Positions 61,220 through 64,000 of a stretch of DNA of 64,000 bases are shown here, piece after piece. The DNA is taken from the NCBI RefSeq assembly GCF_036884655.1, contig NC_088354.1:16587501-16651500 (forward strand), in the 5' to 3' direction. The notes under the pieces were generated by a model. It saw only the letters and a list, made by a program, of their open reading frames with translations, searched no databases and was not told the origin of the DNA. The translations under genes were made by a program, and so were the position numbers. The DNA comes from Musa acuminata AAA Group (Eukaryota > Streptophyta > Magnoliopsida > Zingiberales > Musaceae). How positions within the stretch are numbered: position 1 is the stretch's first letter; the number at the start of each line of letters is the position of its first letter.

Positions 61220-64000
61220 GATTCCATATGGATCCAACTATGAAAAATGGATCGATGTTTAGAGGAGATGTAATGAGAGTTTAAACAATCTAAATGGGAA
61301 GTGTTGGTCAACCCCAACTTAGGTTAATCGCTATTGACCCAAAAAATATAAGAAAATGTCGATTCCAACAAACTTTCACCTCCCGTTATTAGAGGCATTC
61401 GATGGCATTATTGACTTGATAGAGCACATTATAACTTTTCATGCTCAAATATAGTTGTATGATACTTTGGATGCCCAGATGTGTCACACATTCTCAACCA
61501 TATTAAGATGTCCAGCACAAGAATGATATGCTCGCCTGAAGTTGCCTTTCGTTGGTTTAAATTTGAACTTCACTTTCTTAGAAATGTGCTCTTGAGACCA
61601 TTAGCAGCAATGCTTCTTGGACTCAGACAAGGGAAGGAAGAGATGCTTGTAGACTTTGTCACATGCTTCACTAAAGAATTTCGAGATATAGTGGATGCCC
61701 ATCCATTGCTCATAAAAAAGACCTTATGATGGGGTTCAAGCCCTCTCATCTCTTCTAGTCATTAGTGAAAAGGCCACCAGTAATGATACCAAAGGTACTT
61801 CTGAGGACTAATCAATACATTTCTACCAAGACAATGGTCTCTAGTAAGCGTGAGGAGTTAGGCAAGATGCCAAATTAGGAGCAACTATAATCCACTCTAA
61901 CCCAGAGGTCACCACGGCAAAAGAGGAATGAATGACCCAATTTACCTCACCTAAGCTATGAGCTAAACCCCTTAAATTTGTTTAGAACTGAAGTTTTTCT
62001 ATAGATAAAAGAGAAAGGACTCTTAAAAGACTCTCACCCAATGAAGACTCCATTAGCGAAAAGAGATGGTTCCAAATACTGTGAGGTCCACCGAGATTAT
62101 GACTATGCCATGGAGGATTGTTGTAACTTAAAAGATCATATATTGAAGAATTTATATGCCAGGGACACTATGATCGGTTCATACAAAAACGTTAGAAACC
62201 CACACCCCGACTTTAGGAGTCATGAAGAGATAGATAGACATCATCATTGGTGGACCTGCCTTAGGGCAAGATAGCTCTTCAAGTTGTAAAGTTTATGTCT
62301 ATGCTACCATTGAAAAGAGCCTAAGGATAAAGGGTGACCTAGGGATAAACTTCAAGAAGGAAGAGATAGAGAACCTTGACTTGAACCTCGATAATGCCTT
62401 AATAGTTTCGATAAAGATGATCAATGCTTTAGTGAATAGGATCATGATCAACACATGTAGCTCTACCGATATCCTCTACTTTGATGCTTTCCAAAAACTC
62501 GGGTTCTCGACTAATAACCATAACCCTATGTATTCTTCATTTATGGGATTCATGAGCGATTTTATCTCCCCTCTTGGGACCATGAACCTGCATGTCATAT
62601 TCGGAGATGAGCATTGCTCCAAAATGATGCTAGCTAGATTCATGATAATAGATATCTATTTAGCATACAATGCAATCATAGGTCGATCCATGCCGAATAG
62701 ACTAAGAGCAATGGTGTCGACTTACCACATGGTGTTGAAGTTCTAGTGAACAGGGTCATGATTGACATAGGTAGCTCTATCGATATCCTCTACTTTGATG
62801 CTTTCTAAAAACTCAAGCTCTCGACTAACAACTATACCCCTCTAACTTCTTTACTAACAAAATTTATGAGTGATTCTGTCTCCCACCTTAGGACCATGAA
62901 TCTACATGTCATATTCGCAGATGAGCATTATTCCAAAACGATGTTGGCTATAATTATGGTGGTAGATATCCCCTCAATATACAATGGAATCATAGACCGA
63001 TCCATGTTAAATAGCCTAAGGTTGGTGGTGTCAATCTTTAATATAGTAATGAAGTTTTTAATGGGAATTGGCATTGGGGAGCTAAGAAGTAACCCAAGGG
63101 AGTCGTGCTAGATCTACCTAAGGGTGATCTCTCTATCAAAGAAGGTTCGTTCTAAAACGCCACCTATAGACACCAAAGGCTTCGCCAAGTCCGCCTCACA
63201 TCCTAAACCGATTGAGCCGCTGATTGAGGCAACCCTAGATAAGGCCAGAATTGATCAAGTTGTCAAGGTCAAAAAGACACTTCCTAAAGAGAGACAAGTG
63301 CAACGAATTAACTTCTATTAGGAGAACACTGAGGTATTTACGTGATCACTGAGAGACATGTTATGAATCAACCCCATTGTAGTTCAACATCACTTGAACA
63401 TTACTTCAAAGGCAAGTTAATGAAACAAAGGCCTTAGAAGTTTGCTCCCAACCACCAGTAGGTAATTACTGATGAGGTAGTTAAGTTGTCAGGAGTTCGG
63501 TTTATTGTTAAGATGCAGAACCCCCAATGGTTTGCCGATGTTATACTCATTCAAACGTCCAATAAAAATTGGAGGATGTGTGTTGATTATACCAATCTCA
63601 ACAAAACATGTCCAAATGATAGCTATCCACTTCCTTAGATTGATTTGGTTGTTAATTCTACCTCTGGTCAAAAGCCCCCCATTTTTATGGAAGCATTCTC
63701 AATTTATAATCAAATCAAAATGGCATGAGAGGATCGTTAACACACTTTCTTTTTCACTAAATGAGACATATTTTGCTACCGAGTCATGCTATTCAGGTTA
63801 AAAAATGTGGAGGTGATGTACCAAAGAATGGTGAACAAGATATTAAAACACAAGATCGGAAGAAACATTGAAGTGTATGTAGTTGACATGATAGTAAAAA
63901 GTTGGACAATCGAATTGCATTTGACAGACTTAACGGAAACATTTGACGTCCCAAAGAACTTCAACATGTGCCACAATCTAACTAAATGTGCTTCCGGAGT
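61220..64000 (+). pseudogene. Gypsy gag-PR-PR-RT fragment, unit 5, cut by window end
   Basis: The partner of unit 3 with isolated changes. Gag is 61481-61729, the protease pair starts near 62430, and the RT motif is 'YVVDM' (GTT at 63882-63884). It runs off the window within RT. Confidence 0.85.

Larger units (their letters stand above)
15540..64000. repeat. 24.46 kb tandem module, nearly two copies
   Basis: Every feature from about 15540 to 40000 recurs 24462-24466 bases further right, reduced to 24448 after the 18 bp deletion. Order is preserved: gene block, nested LTR, gypsy, gene block, 4.5 kb element, nested LTR, gypsy. Divergence between partners is a few substitutions per kilobase by eye. 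Left of about 15540 the match drops to several percent, which marks the left module edge. The right edge would fall near 64.46 kb, outside the window. Confidence 0.85.

Overview
This is plant nuclear DNA: AT-rich, free of bacterial-type operons, and built mainly from nested, decayed LTR retrotransposons of Ty1/copia, Sirevirus-like copia and Tat-type Ty3/gypsy lineages. One cellular gene family lies among them. The mix of element types suggests a monocot, possibly Zingiberales (banana relatives), but that is only an impression.

Layout. Positions 1-485 are a piece of a copia LTR, cut at 486 by a Sirevirus-like LTR (486-1734) with its primer-binding site and a broken gag (1783-2803). An unclassified stretch (2804-3447) follows. 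A minus-strand Ty1/copia element runs from its 3' LTR (3448-5084) through RNase H, reverse transcriptase, integrase and gag (to 9007), then a leader with a repeated motif; its 5' LTR is missing and the sequence breaks off at a (TA)n tract. A minus-strand Sirevirus-like LTR (9739-11066) sits head-to-head with a truncated plus-strand LTR (11067-12310).

From 11067 to the window end is a tandem array. Each unit is a 5' Tat-type gypsy fragment (LTR, primer site, gag, duplicated protease, RT, start of RNase H; no integrase, no 3' LTR) carrying a nested solo Sirevirus-like LTR with target duplication GATTC, followed by about 3.5 kb of non-transposon DNA with a two-exon minus-strand gene. The gene encodes a 157-residue secreted cysteine-rich protein of the TPD1/MAC1 family, known as anther cell-fate ligands. 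Four intact copies with identical proteins are present (17910-18665, 27865-28620, 42372-43127, 52331-53086). Short units (about 9.96 kb) alternate with long units (about 14.5 kb); long units carry an extra 4.5 kb non-autonomous LTR element (30040-34601 and 54506-59049). A short plus a long unit form a 24.46 kb module present almost twice at well over 99% identity by eye (about 15.54-40.0 kb and 40.0 kb to the window end).

The transposons are all broken. The only plausible functional system is the young TPD1-like array. Short- and long-unit gene blocks are nearly identical while the transposon flanks differ by roughly 5-10%, so the gene blocks seem to have been homogenised. One edge of the homogenised tract coincides with the 4.5 kb insertion. 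All identities are counts by eye; no alignment was run.
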